NCBI GenBank assembly: GCA_963995525.1
Contig: OZ023205.1
Span: 49,913,743 to 49,977,742 of the forward strand
Direction: 5' to 3'
Length of the DNA stretch: 64,000 nt
Source of the DNA: Escarpia spicata
Taxonomy: Eukaryota; Annelida; Polychaeta; Sabellida; Siboglinidae
Below are positions 11,487 through 24,379 of the stretch, in pieces. Under the pieces are notes generated by a model. The model made no database searches. It saw nothing but the letters and a program-made list of their open reading frames with translations, and was not told the DNA's origin. The position numbers were made by a program, and so were the translations under genes. How positions within the stretch are numbered: the stretch's first letter is position 1; the number at the start of each line of letters is the position of its first letter.

Positions 11487-11714
11487 CAGGCGGATTCAGG
11501 GGGCCTGTCCTGGCTTGCCCGTAGACCTTTTAGAATGGCCCCACATGACCGTACCTCCCCATAGACCGTTTGAAAAAGTGCCCCCGTTAATTTAAGGTTA
11601 CAATAAGGAAAAGTTGCGACGCGGTAGCGAAAAAAAATTTCTTCACCATTTGGTTCGGCTGCCAGTGGAGGTTTTTATGCCCACCCCCAGACCCGCTTTC
11701 TGGATCCGCCCCTG
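11487..11714. mobile_element. hAT-like MITE
   Basis: A 228-bp non-coding element with imperfect terminal inverted repeats: CAGGCGGATTCAGGGGG at the left end, and the reverse complement of the right end reading CAGGGGCGGATCCAG. CAGGGGCGGATCCAG-like ends are widespread among non-autonomous hAT elements. No clear 8-bp target duplication was found, so the call rests on the ends only. Confidence 0.5.
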
Positions 11715-13385
11715 ACCATATATGAGGAACGGTTCAACCGCGGACCTAAATCTGTTTAGTTTGCTGTCTCTAGGTATTGCCGATCGCCATACGTTATCCA
11801 GCGCATGAACCGCTGCCCAACCCTAGGCGGGTCCACACTGAATGTCATATTGACAGTTAGTGTTTCAGCCGAGGTATTTATCAGCTCTTCTATTTTCTCT
11901 ATTTTATTAGGGGAAATGCAAGGCCAAGGTGAACAACTGCGCGAGACAGAGCTAGAAGACTGTCAAAGCACACTTTGACCGGCTGTGTGATAGTACAGGG
12001 TGGGTGGATGTGCTGGGGTGATGGCGCAAGGTGACTCCCCACTTTGTGTTTTATACACAAATGTAGGACTTAGAAAATTGTAATGTGTAAGTGACTGTTC
12101 TAAAAAAACGTTCGATCTGAACCGAGTGTATTAGCAAGTTTAGTGGCAAAGTGCACTGGCACTTAAATGACGTCGTGTTTGAAGAGTTTAACTGGCGGAG
12201 TGACCTTCTATCCATGCCATACGTGAGCGCAGTGTTACACGACTGCTGAGGCGTAGCAGTGCTACTGAAAGTGGTCCGGCCCGACGAACGAGGGGATCGA
12301 ACGGAATTGGTTTGGGGAGGGATATTTTTCTTTCCAAAAGCACCCCCCGTCTTCCGATGGCATCAGTTCAGCCGAAACAAGATGGAGATGCTGATATTAA
12401 AGCGGCCTACGGCGAAACAAATTCAACAGCACCCCCTCCCATCTTCCGATGTAAATTTCATCCCACATCGGAGTGATACGTGGTGCTGAAGCTATTTGTC
12501 CATGTTAGCATATTTTCAAAATTCTACACATACAACATACTCCTACATATATTCGTTTGTGGACTTCAAGAATATAGGTGATAACCACGGAGTGGAACTC
12601 TGTAAATCTGAGGAATGATACTGTTCAAAACCACATGGACGGATTCATGCTATGTCGATCGTTCATGGGATAGGAACACCGTATGGGTGGATGCCACCGT
12701 CGATCTTGAATTTGAAGCTCATTGAAGGTCACAAACTGATTTTAATTGGGCCCAAATATTTGTTTTCATGAATTGGCTTATATTTGATCACACCTTTGCG
12801 TAGAACCAAAGATTTTGTTATTTGCACATATACTGTCTGTGTTAGCTGATGCTAAACATTGAATTTACACACAACATTGTATAGAACAATCCAACATAAA
12901 TATGTGATTTTCTCGAAATGTGTTTATCATGTATATCAAAGTTGCTTGCACACCAATCTTTCTATATGAGCAGGTTTTTAACATTTTCGAGTATGCCTAT
13001 GTTATTTTACTTTATATATATTGTTTTATACCTAAGTTATTTTATTTTAATCCTAGGTCATATCTTTATTTTGCATTGATAATTATGTCTACTGCTGTTT
13101 TAAAGTTCCTCGGGTTTTACCAGTGCAGTAGGGATTCCCATTACACATCAGTTACAGCCCACTGTTTGACACAGCTTAGAACCTTGAATTTTGGCGCATT
13201 CTTGGTACCCCAAGGATATTACTAAAGGTAATTTTGGAAGTATACAAACTGTTCAGTATTGCGTCCCAAAATGCACGGTCATATTCAAAGAAATCCATAT
13301 CCGACTATGATGCCTGTGTTTTAAAAATTATTTACATTTCTGTACTATTAATCGAGTCATAAAACCAATCTTTTCTCTATTTCAG
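11715..13385. other. Intergenic, nothing assigned
   Basis: No supported gene. Two similar sub-sequences with CACCCCC..CTTCCGATG (about 12,342 and 12,432) suggest a small local duplication. The 76-codon open frame there is not recognised. The stretch 12,920-13,230 is AT-rich and without a signal. Confidence 0.3.
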
Positions 13386-13717
13386 GAGGAATTGTATGAA
13401 GTATCTCATCTTTGGAACGTTCACGAGATCAGGAAATACAACAACATGAATCTTAATCACGGACGGCCGTTTATGATGTACAACATACCCGAGTTGTTTG
13501 AAGCTGACGATTATCTTCGTCCAGTGGACCACACCAAGATCAGGATCTGCCACGAACATTGTAGATATTTAAGTCTGACTATCCATGCGATGAGGACATG
13601 TTTGAGCTATGCTGTATCTTGATGGAGGAGAATGGACTTGTTTTCCCAAGCAATCCACACGAGGCTATCCACTTGTACAACACTCTTAGAGACATCCTGA
13701 ATGTAGCTCTAGCCTAA
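13386..13717 (+). pseudogene. Integrase-like (transposon-derived) protein, C-terminal exon, frameshifted
   Basis: A polypyrimidine tract and CAG at 13,383-13,385 precede an open frame reading HLWNVHEIRKYNN, HGRPFMMYNIPELFEADDYL, then, after a one-base frame change near 13,563, DYPCDEDMFELCCILMEENG and SNPHEAIHLYNTLRD to a TAA at 13,715-13,717. The pattern of LWN.H.IR followed by a GRP.xMYxxPE block and a CDEDxxxLCxxLM block is the tail of a family of long integrase-core proteins common in fish and marine invertebrates. This attribution is from memory of the family and the catalytic core is not in the window. The frame break suggests a relic. A real short exon boundary cannot be excluded. Confidence 0.5.
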
Positions 13718-13839
13718 AATTACACATTTTGGTGATGACGGTATGCAGAATTACTTCGGATATAAACCGAAGGTATTGAGTGAATTGTACAACATACACA
13801 GTATAGTGCCCAGGTAACAGACAGACTTTGGACTAATGT

Positions 13840-13930
13840 GGTTAAATTTTGCGTTAGTCCAATGTTGGTACCACGACGGTCCAACGGGTGGTTGACCCAA
13901 CGATGATGGCCCCAGTTGTTATACCTGAAT
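13840..13930. repeat. CCAACG-rich repeat, left part
   Basis: Contains TCCAATGTTGG, GGTCCAACGGG and TTGACCCAACGATG. The same motif class (CCAACGTTGG) recurs at 17,850-17,965 on the other side of LINE C, as if the LINE had inserted into one older repeat. Confidence 0.45.
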
Positions 13931-14306
13931 ATATAATAATAATATTAATAATATTTAATATTTATAGAGCGCAATATCCATAATATGCTCAAAGCGCTGT
14001 ACAATCAAAATTCAACCAAGCGATTCAATGTATACTTATAAAAAACTGCAAAAAAAAGAAACTTCAGATAAAATGTAGAACAAATTAAGTTAGTTATATT
14101 AAAACTATTAATAAAATAAAATTGGATAAATTATAAATTAGACCTGTTATTACTGTATTTACATATATGCATACCTGTACATACATACCCACACACATGC
14201 ACGCACGCACGCATACATAAATAAATACTGATACATGCACTCAAAATAATATATGTATAAAAGTAAGATATGCTGTAAAATGTCCTCAAATGAAATGTTT
14301 AAAATG

Positions 14307-14855
14307 TCAGCAGTATTGAGCTTTGAACATGTGCGTCTTTAGTGTCTTTCTGAACGCCGACAGAGTTCTGCTGCATTTTATAGCAATGGGCAGTCCATTC
14401 CATAATCGAGGTCCAATCACACGAAAGGACCTGTCTCCGAAACTGACCAGATTCGTTCGTGGAACTACAAGCAAAAGTTGTTCAGATGAACGTGTGCGTC
14501 CCGGACAGTGCCTGGTTAATAGGTTGGCAAGATACAGCGGCGCCGTCCCGTTCAGACATCTGAACACATAAAGGAGTATTTTAAACTCGATTCGGCATTT
14601 GATTGGCAGCCGGTGTAATTGTTTTAGAACCCGAGTTATGTGGTCACGGCGAGGTGTGAACGTGATGATTCTGGCTGCCATGTTTTGGATTCGCTGGAGT
14701 TTGTGAATGTGGTCACGTGGTAGTCCAGCCAGTAACGCGTTCCCGTAGTCCAATCTAGACATGACGAAAGCATGCACAAGAGATTTAGTCGCATCTGTTG
14801 TGAGGTATCGCCTGATACGACTGATGTTGTGGAGGTGCATATACGCTGTTCGCAA
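14307..14855 (-). pseudogene. LINE C C-terminal (post-RT) domain
   Basis: An open frame of 182 codons with LHNISRIRRYLTTDATKSLV, HAFVMSRLDYGNALLAGLP, IQNMAARIITFTPRRDHIT, LPIKCRIEFKILLYVF and GPRLWNGLPIAIK. This is the conserved region after the RT in L2-like LINEs. It is one frame away from the RT frame upstream. It ends at Cys-stop, followed by the 3' UTR. Confidence 0.85.
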
Positions 14856-14887
14856 ATGGCATTTATGTGGTTAATCATGTTGAGGGA

Positions 14888-16477
14888 TTAATCAAATACA
14901 ACGCCCAGGTTGCACGCATTTGTAGACGAGGTCAAAGTCGAGTCAAAAATGCGTATCTCCTTTAGCATTAGCAACTTCTGTTTAGTGCCAAACACCATGA
15001 CATCCGTCTTCTGATCATTTAACTTCAGTAAATTGGTCCGAGACCATTCACCAATTTCTTCTAAGCAACAGCACAGACGATCCATTGAGTTCAGTTGGCC
15101 ATCTCCACCAAGACAAAACGAAACATAAAGTTGCGTGTCGTCGGCATATAGGTGATATTCTAAGCCGAATTTCTTGATGACGTCGCCAAGTGGTGTAATA
15201 TATGCAGTGAACAGCAATGGCCCGAGTACGGTGCATTGCGGTACACCGAACGGCACAGCAATTGGGGAGGATTTGACACTTCCAATATGAACGACTTGAT
15301 GCCGACTGGACAAGTAAGATCTGAACCACTCAAGCGCAGCGCCAGTGACACCGAATCTGTGAGTGAGTCTGCTCAATAGAATGTCGTGGTCAATGGTGTC
15401 GAAAGCGGCGGTCAAGTCAAGCATAACCAACACAACAACACAGCCACGGTCTACTGCAGACAGAATGTCATTGTGTACTTTAAGCAGAGCCGTTTCAGTT
15501 GAGTGATCATGGCGATATGCCGATTGAAATTGGTCGTACAAGTTGTTCTCTTGCATGTGGAGATTTAGCTGTTTTGCTACAACGCGCTCGATTACTTTAG
15601 AGAGAAATGCCAGATTCGATACAGGTCGGTAGTTCTGCAAATATTCTGGATTTAGTCCAGCCTTCTTGATTAATGGCGAGATGCAGCCAGTCTTGTATTT
15701 ATCTGGAACAACGGACGACTGCAGAGATGCCACAACTATGTGCGACAAAATGGGCAGAAGTTCATCGATCGATTCTCTCACTAGCCAGGTAGGAGCTGGG
15801 TCTAGGTCGCACGATTTAGGCGGTGCATCCATGATGATATTCTTGATTTCGCCTGGCGTTGGTAGGGAGAAGGAAGACAGCTCTGATGTGCAGCAGATGT
15901 TGTTGGTATCCACATTTTTATCACCATTTGCTCTGTCAGAGCTGGTAGACAACTCACGACAAATGATGTTGATCTTTTCAGAAAAATAGTCTGAAAATAC
16001 ACTCGCCATTTCAGCTTCTGACGTATGGGTAGGGAGTACAGTTCCCATTTTGTGATGCAGTAGACAGTTTACAATTCGGAACAGTCGTTGCTGGTTCTTG
16101 CCTGTGTCACGGATTATGCTGGAATAGTAGGCAGATTTTGTTTGGGTAAGTAGTGCATTCACTCCCTTGCACTGATCAGTGTGCAATTGTCTATGCACCT
16201 CTGGCTTGGATTTTCTCCAGGATCTTTCTCTCTGCCGTTTCTCTCGTTTCGCAGCCCGTAGATCGTCGGTATACCACGCTGTGTCTTGCCGTAATCGGAT
16301 ATGCTTTTCTTGCATAGGCGCGTGCGAATCAACTAAGCTGACCAGCATATGATCGTACTGATCAACCAGTTCTTCTACGTTCAGCAAGTCAAGATCAGCC
16401 GAGCGGAACAGTGGAATATTTTGTCGAAAAGACACTGCATCAATGGTGCGTAACTTGTGATATTTGATTTTCATCAA
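14888..16477 (-). pseudogene. LINE C reverse transcriptase
   Basis: A 529-codon open frame covering the endonuclease-RT linker (AWYTDDLRAAKREKRQRE), the fingers (LQNYRPVSNLAFLSKVIERV), LDLTAAFDTIDHDILL, a modified FGVPQCTVLGPLLF block where GS is usual, and the catalytic YHLYADDTQLYVSF. It ends at an in-frame TAA (14,888-14,890), after which the same frame continues as SLNMINHINAICE before a further shift. The domain is complete, with the two catalytic aspartates present. Confidence 0.88.
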
Positions 16478-16587
16478 ACCAGTGCGACGTTAAACAATGT
16501 CTATGTTGAAACTCACCGCAAAGTGGTCAGAAATGCACATGGCCGTAACGGTAACATTTCGAACAAGGTGTTCGTCCGTGCTGCGGG

Positions 16588-17235
16588 TCATGAGTACATC
16601 CAACGTGTGTCCTTTCCTGTGGGTTGGCCCGCGAACATGCAACACCATGTGGCATTCACAGAATTGATCAGTCGCCGTGCATCAACATTTGCAGCGTTGT
16701 CAATATGAAAGTTTAAATCTCCCATGATAATCAGAGGTCCAGGTTTTATGGCATGCTGGTCGATGAAACGGTCCCATTCTTCGAAAAACACAGTAGTTGA
16801 CAAGCCATTTTTCACTGATGGTGGCGGGCGGTAAATGGCAACAATTCTCATGGATGACGTACGTGTTTTCAGCCGGCACTCGATGTGTTCAAACGATCGA
16901 AACGCATCTGTATTCTGTTTGTGTAAAACGATTTCGGATTTATGGATAATAGCGACACCGCCCCCTTTGCCGGTAGAGCTAGGCGAGTGCTTGATGGAAT
17001 ATCCATTTGGTACAATGTCTGTAATCACACTGGCGTCGCTCGAAGGCTTCAACCACGTTTCGTATATCGCCATCATATCGAGATGGTTTTCAAGTATATG
17101 ATCCGCAATGGCGAGTGTTTTGTTCCGACACGATTGTGCGTTAACGTAGCATACTCGTACGCCTTGATCGCGCTGTACCTGTTTATTCAGTGGTAAAGTT
17201 ATTAAATTTGGTACATTTCGGCTTGGTTGTGGCAA
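16588..17235 (-). pseudogene. LINE C endonuclease domain
   Basis: An open frame of 215 codons with VRVCYVNAQSCRNK, MMAIYETWLKPSSD, GKGGGVAIIHK, IVAIYRPPPS and IIMGDLNFHID, the ordered blocks of the APE-type endonuclease. After LINSVNATW the frame is lost. The expected HRKGHTLDVL and ISDHFAV blocks continue in another frame to about 16,500, so one indel near 16,650 breaks the polyprotein. Confidence 0.85.
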
Positions 17236-17500
17236 CGTCGATACTCTTGCGTAGTGAATTATTGTCCCGATCTGTTTTGCGACTTTACGATCGCCACGGT
17301 GTTTACGTCTCGTAGACGAACGCTTGAAGATGCACAGTTAATGAAGGAGAAGATTCACACAGCAGGTCACCGGAGATCTGGTATATCTGGTTGCATTGGC
17401 GGCAATTGACAACAACTGTGTCCTGGAATAACGCACCACTGATGCCATTGTTGACACATACGAGTGCTGAAATTGCGTCTTGCGTCACAGCGTATCATCG

Positions 17501-18950
<1,450 letters not shown>

Positions 18951-20433
18951 TTAACTGATATATATCACCCAAACATTACACTCGAGAATGCGATCAAAAT
19001 CAGCACGGAAGTCTGGGTAGTTTTCGTAATTGGTTGGCACCTCCAAACAATTTCCACATGTATGACCAATTTCTCGAATTCTGACATCGTCACAAATATG
19101 ACTTGAATCCGTGAGCAAGAAAGTAAGTAACTTCCGGTGCAGAATCGCAGGAAGTTTCTTTTCTGAAAGTCCTCTGACATACATCTGCAAAAAAATTGAC
19201 ACCGTCTTCTCTGATTCGGAAACTTCCGGGGGGAATTCAATGCACTTCATAACCTTCCTGTTGGTCGGAACTAATCCTTCGTACAGACGGTTTAGTTATT
19301 CGAATTGAAGATGCCCCATCCTTGGCTGCAATACACTCCTCCAGCACTCGATCACATAAATCGGCGTTTGCATGAGTTCCTTACGGGCCATCTCGTCTAT
19401 AATCATGGCAAAATTTGCTGCGGTTGCAGCCCGCTTGCAATTGTGGATTTCAAGAAAGTCTTCAAGCTCTATTTCGTCAGCTTTCTTGAAGTTATCCAGT
19501 GCAAATAATATCTCGTTCGCCAGTGTCGACGTAGTGGAGGAATTGTTCTCTAAGGTCAGAGAACGCCTTCCCGTACAGAGCATGCTCAATAAGCGTTCGG
19601 GCCAGTAGATGTAGCCAAATTCCTTCCAGCTGAACAAGATTATTCGCGCTACAGCTTTCCATTTGGACTCGTGAACATCGTGGCGCAAGTAAGGTACTTT
19701 CACATCATTATCAAGAGTGTATCGGCTGTAGAACTCCTCCCAAAACTCGGACAAACAGTCCTTTGCTACACCTTCTCCAATGCCGGTTTCTAGTTCACCA
19801 GTTGTGCCCTTGCGCCTTATTGATATATTGCCATTAAGAATGTCTGGATCTGAGAACGCTTCGGTCAGTTCATTGATGCTATTTCCACGACTAATCACGA
19901 GGTGACGCAAATTTCGTGGTGTTGAATGGTCAGCAGGTTCGTAGGGAATAGTGACACTGGGGTTCCAAAATTATCCAGCTTCGACTAATTTCTGCATCGA
20001 TCTCACATTCTTTGAAGTCAACTAGATCGAAATCGAATTTCGACCTAGGTCCTTTACTGGATTCTCCTCCTGGGAAAAACAAATCTATTGCAATGGTAAG
20101 AAGGTCCTTTTTCTTTGCAGATTGTTCTACTCGCCTTGACCTGGTTCCTCCTCCTTTCGTCATTCGTACTGACCTGTAAGCACCGACATTCTCATCAAAA
20201 TGTAACCAGCCAATTTCGATTAGCCGATACTTCTTCGCGGCATTCGAACTGCTGACTTCCTCACTAGCACCTTCTGCTGATGCTTTAATTTTTTTCCGGA
20301 GCTTTTGTAAAAGTGTCGACTTCCTGGTTGGCTGGTTGTCTCCAACATGTCCGGCCAGTTTTCGTGTACAATAGGTAACCAATGCCACTCGATCTCCCAC
20401 ACAGAGGTATTGGCCAAGCATTTCGTCACTCAT
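18951..20433 (-). pseudogene. HECT-domain E3 ubiquitin ligase-like pseudogene
   Basis: The first frame (20,433-19,930) begins MSDEMLGQYLCVGDRVALV and holds the GWLHFDE and KGGGTRS blocks. The second (19,910-19,296) begins RHLVISRGN and carries the HECT-like EFWEEFYSRYTL, VPYLRHDVHESKWKAVAR and YVIECWRSVL. The third piece (19,250-18,951) ends with IGHTCGNCLEVPTNYENYPD, where Cys at 19,056-19,058 fits the catalytic HECT cysteine. Damage comprises a frame change near 19,930, an in-frame TAA at 19,296-19,298, and a local double shift at about 19,150-19,075 where FLRFCTGSYLL reads in another frame. The family is an abundant, little-studied HECT-like group in fish and invertebrates. Identification is from remembered motifs. 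Assembly errors could mimic some breaks. Confidence 0.72.
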
Positions 20434-20499
20434 CAGAGTTATAGCGAATTAATCAATCTGAAATGATAAAGAAATCAACAAAATCAAAATCGCGGCCGT

Positions 20500-20530
20500 T
20501 TTAAAGACGTGCGGCGGCCATTTTGCAAAT
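20500..20530 (-). promoter_or_regulatory. YY1-like motif upstream of the HECT pseudogene
   Basis: On the minus strand, CAAAATGGCCGCCGC lies about 85 bases upstream of the first ATG of the HECT-like frame. Such motifs often sit just downstream of transcription starts of TATA-less genes. This is a motif match only. Confidence 0.25.
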
Positions 20531-20624
20531 GGCTGTGATTTATTTTGATTATTTTTAGTAGCCAATGGGGTTCTCTTTTGGGCACTGTTCAACATTCAAC
20601 TTACAACATGACAAAGCTGATCCC

Positions 20625-20763
<139 letters not shown>

Positions 20764-20897
20764 GAGCGACGTAACGAAAAATGGAATACTTGCATACAAA
20801 TTTGGAGTGAAACATTTTCTTTCCTATTAGGCCTTGAGTCAAGACCAAAAATTTGGGCAACCGGTACATTTTAGGAACGAATGCTCATAGTGATTTT

Positions 20898-21685
20898 TGG
20901 CTAGGCCTACATCCCTGGAGATGGAAAATAGATGATAGCATTGCAGCACTCCCAGCTTTCTGTGAGAAATCACTCTTCTTCATACTATCCCCATATCCGC
21001 GACAACAAGTTTTCTATGAAATTGCTAACGGGGGACACACACACACAAACTACTATGGAATATTTACTATACATCCCAGTAGAACAAAAATTGGGTACCA
21101 TGTGACTTAAATGTCATGCTTTTCAAACATATCAAAATTATTTTCATATCTTGAGAATTGTGGATGTTGTGGTATTTCATCTACCACATCTCAAAATGCA
21201 ATCCACAGAATTCAGATTTTCAAAAAAAATCACCTAAAATTCTGGCTAATAACAACGTGTATCCTCATTCGAGGTTCTTATTGCACCGGAATGTTGGCTT
21301 ACATCCCTAGATATGGAAAATATGTGATAGCATTACAGTACATACATTCTTTTGTGTGAAATTACTCTTTTTAATCTTTTCCCCATTTTGGCGAAAACAA
21401 TTTTTCTATGGGAATTGCTGAAGGCGTGGTCATGCACAAACCATTATACAATAGTTACTATACATCTTATGGGTTTGATAATTGTACATAACATGGCTGA
21501 AGTGTCATATACTTGTGAAAATGGTTTTAATACCTTGAGAAATGTTGAATTTATGGCATTTTATCTACCGCGTCTCAACATACAATCCACGCCATTCAGG
21601 CATTCAACAAAAGAAATCACTTAAATGTCTGGCTAGTAACTTCATGTCTCCACATTCAAGGTTCTTGTTGCAACAGAATGGTCAC
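20898..21685. repeat. Diverged tandem duplication, unit about 395 bp
   Basis: Two copies (about 20,898-21,292 and 21,293-21,685) share a series of blocks in the same order: ACATCCCTxGAxATGGAAAAT, GATAGCATT, CCCCAT, TTTTTCTATG, TACTATACATC, TTGAGAAxTGT, ATCTACC.C.TCTCAA, and TTCxAGGTTCTT at the end. No protein is encoded. It is either a local duplication or two head-to-tail copies of an unrecognised element. Confidence 0.7.
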
Positions 21686-23167
21686 TGGACTTCAGCTTTT
21701 ATTACGTAGACACAGTCTGTACATTTTATTGCAGTTATATGTATTATCATGACATTGAAATTTGCAGTTGTTGTCATTGAGATAAAATTACATTTTCTTA
21801 TTTTAGCCACCTAAAGTTCTGACTATAACACTAACCTACATACAATGGACTTGTTGTATACATTCAAATTATACAGGTACACAGTATTGACTTGTAGCTG
21901 TAGTAATGCACACTATGCATTGTGAACATTTCACATGCTTAATTCACTATGTTCTTAGTTGAGGTTGAAGACAGTGTTCAGTAATCATAGCCATCATCAA
22001 TAGAAAATTATTTATAGGCATCCCAGAAATGCACAGCCACATATAAAAAATTATGCTACACGAAAAATGGTCTTCATTGGAGAAGCACTGCTGAATTTAT
22101 TAGACGACCTGTATATATGCATGCCTTCCTAGGGTGAGATCACATAAATCCCTAACCTCAAACGTTGGGTTACACAAATCTCTGAAGACAATGTAGTTCT
22201 CACATCAAGATTTTTGAACTGAAGTACCAGATACACACAGTTCGCTATATTTCGCTCAGGAAATGTGCATGGGCCCTTTTTAGTCTCATCCCTATTTAAA
22301 CTGTGAGTCGTATGGTTAAATAGTATGTGGAGTAGCCACAGTGCACATATAACATGAAATGATGTGTGTATGAGCTAAAAGTGACTTAAATCAGTCGATT
22401 TATAATTATTGTCAGTGAACTAATGGATATTGTTGATCCTATCACCTCCGTCAGTAGTAGATGGAGTGAGATACGCGAGCGGAACGTTCACTGACACTAA
22501 CAATTGAATGAGGTTGTCCATGTCCAAGAACCACGTGCTAGTTCAGAGGCGACCGCAAACAAATGCTGATGCTACTGCCGCTGCTCAAAGGTGATAATAC
22601 AAGCTTGTATTAATTTGCTTTGCGTTTTCCAGTTGCCAAAATAGGAGCAAGTTTTGAAATTTACCTCTTCTTCCAGTATTGTCTGCTGGAGAACTGTTAA
22701 ATGCTGCCATCTAGCGTATGCAGCGCACACTTCGTAGCAAGACGAATGTCATGTGACGTTTTCGACAATAATTTTAATGTCTGGCGTTGATCGAATGGCA
22801 TGATGTCAGCTTATAGCAATAAGTCGACACCGTATATAAGCTATGTATAGTCCTAAGCCACAACTATACCAAATTTGGTTAGTTGGCCCAGCTATCGTCT
22901 ATCGATCACCTAACTCCTAACTTAAACCGTGTCCGTGGCGTAACTTGCCGTAAGGCTACGACTCCACCTACACACTCACGAAAACTATCAAAATGGACAT
23001 ATGGTGTGCCTTACGAATTATACCAGTCTAAATGATTTCATCTAATAAACTTACCATTCGAACGACTTTTCCGCATCCATGACCATGAATCATGACGTCC
23101 TTCTCACTCACCTCGCTTTCATAACGCGAGCTCTAGAGAAAAAAATAACTAAAAATAAAATTGTGTT
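21686..23167. other. Intergenic, nothing assigned
   Basis: No supported coding sequence. CTCF-like CTGCCATCTAGCGT lies at 22,704-22,717. The stretch is otherwise plain AT-rich sequence. Confidence 0.35.
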
Positions 23168-23297
23168 GTATCCTCTCCCAGCCACCATAAAAAATTTCGA
23201 AGAAATATTTTTTTTTCTATATTCTCTCCCAGCCACCGTAAAATATTTTGGGAAGAAAAAAACAAATTGTGCTATATCCTCTCCCAGCCACCGTACA
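23168..23297. repeat. Three-copy repeat with CTCTCCCAGCCACCGTA
   Basis: TAT(C/T)CTCTCCCAGCCACC(A/G)TA occurs three times, starting near 23,169, 23,218 and 23,273, separated by A/T-rich spacers. This is a short tandem array with units of about 50-55 bp. Confidence 0.75.
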
Positions 23298-24379
23298 TAA
23301 ACAGCAGCTGGTCCACGTTTCCTTTTTTTCCTTTTGATAATTTTATCGGTCACGACTCATTCGCATGGCGGTGGCTTATCCAATACACACATGTTGATGA
23401 TCTTGCATCTATTAACTTGACGTAGCTAATCGAAGTCTGACGGACAGTCCCGAATATTCATGAGCATACGGATCGTGAAGGTGGGGCCAAAATGGAAACT
23501 GCGCGTACGTGCAGTTATTTTTTCGATATCTTGTTAAGGTCATTAGTGATTACTAAAACATAATTCTAATTAAATAAAGGCATAGAATTACATGAGATAA
23601 TCATATTAACAGGATTATTTAATAACTGCGTACATTACAAAGAGATTAAAATTATCATAGAATCGCTTTAAGTTTTACTACTATTATTTATTATCTTTAA
23701 TGTATATATCACGGATAGCAGAGTACAGCATATCAAACAATACACATCATTACATTTTGCAACAAATTGTTAGTAAACACAAAATAATATATACTGACTG
23801 CATCATAGTATGATAAATTACCTCTCGTAGACAATATTAAAATGCAGCAATAATTACTTAAGCTAATAACCGTAATAAATACCGCCAGCTGCTGTCAACA
23901 TCAAATTTAATGTAAACTTATTTAATTAAATGATATATCGTGTATTTTATTGACTTTGACAATAATAATTATTATGAAATGTGAATTGTGGTCTATCCCC
24001 ACGTCTGAAGGCATCCATAAAGTGGCGCCACCTACCGGAGTTTCCGGTGGACTTAATAAATACATGTAAAAACTGTAAATTTAATTTTTGGATCACGTAA
24101 TAATTGTGCATGTGTAGAATAGGTGTTGTAAATATATTGTGTGAAATTTGGTGACCGTAGGTGACCGTTTTCTTGTTTTTTTCCGAGGTGCGGGCTTAAA
24201 GTTAACTGCAAAATTTATCAAAAGTACCTGAATTTATTTCGTATAAGTATAACTACAAGGCATTTATTACGATAGGCTTACATGTAATTCTAACGCTATG
24301 CCTAACTTAAGCATGCTTTGTGTAGACCCTTTCAGTTACCACCCAAACATTAAATTGTGAACCATAAATAATCCTTACG
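23298..24379. other. AT-rich intergenic before the satellite
   Basis: No gene is seen. A CTCF-like GCGCCACCTACCGG is at 24,025-24,038, about 350 bases before the satellite array begins. Confidence 0.35.

Larger units (their letters stand above)
13935..17500 (-). mobile_element. LINE C: long, decayed L2-like (CR1 superclade) retrotransposon
   Basis: A minus-strand LINE with a 5' region holding a cysteine motif (NCRQCNQIYQISGDLLC, about 17,390), AP endonuclease (17,235-16,588), RT (16,477-14,888) and C-terminal domain (14,855-14,307). Its 3' UTR includes GAGCGCAATATCC..CTCAAAGCGCTGTACAA and ends in an (ATT)n-like tail near 13,940. The C-terminal blocks LDYGNALLAGLP and RIEFKILLYVFRCLNG are characteristic of L2/CR1 elements. 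Two frameshifts (near 16,650 and 14,860) and an in-frame stop at 14,888-14,890 inactivate it. It is one of the better preserved LINEs in the window. Confidence 0.88.
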
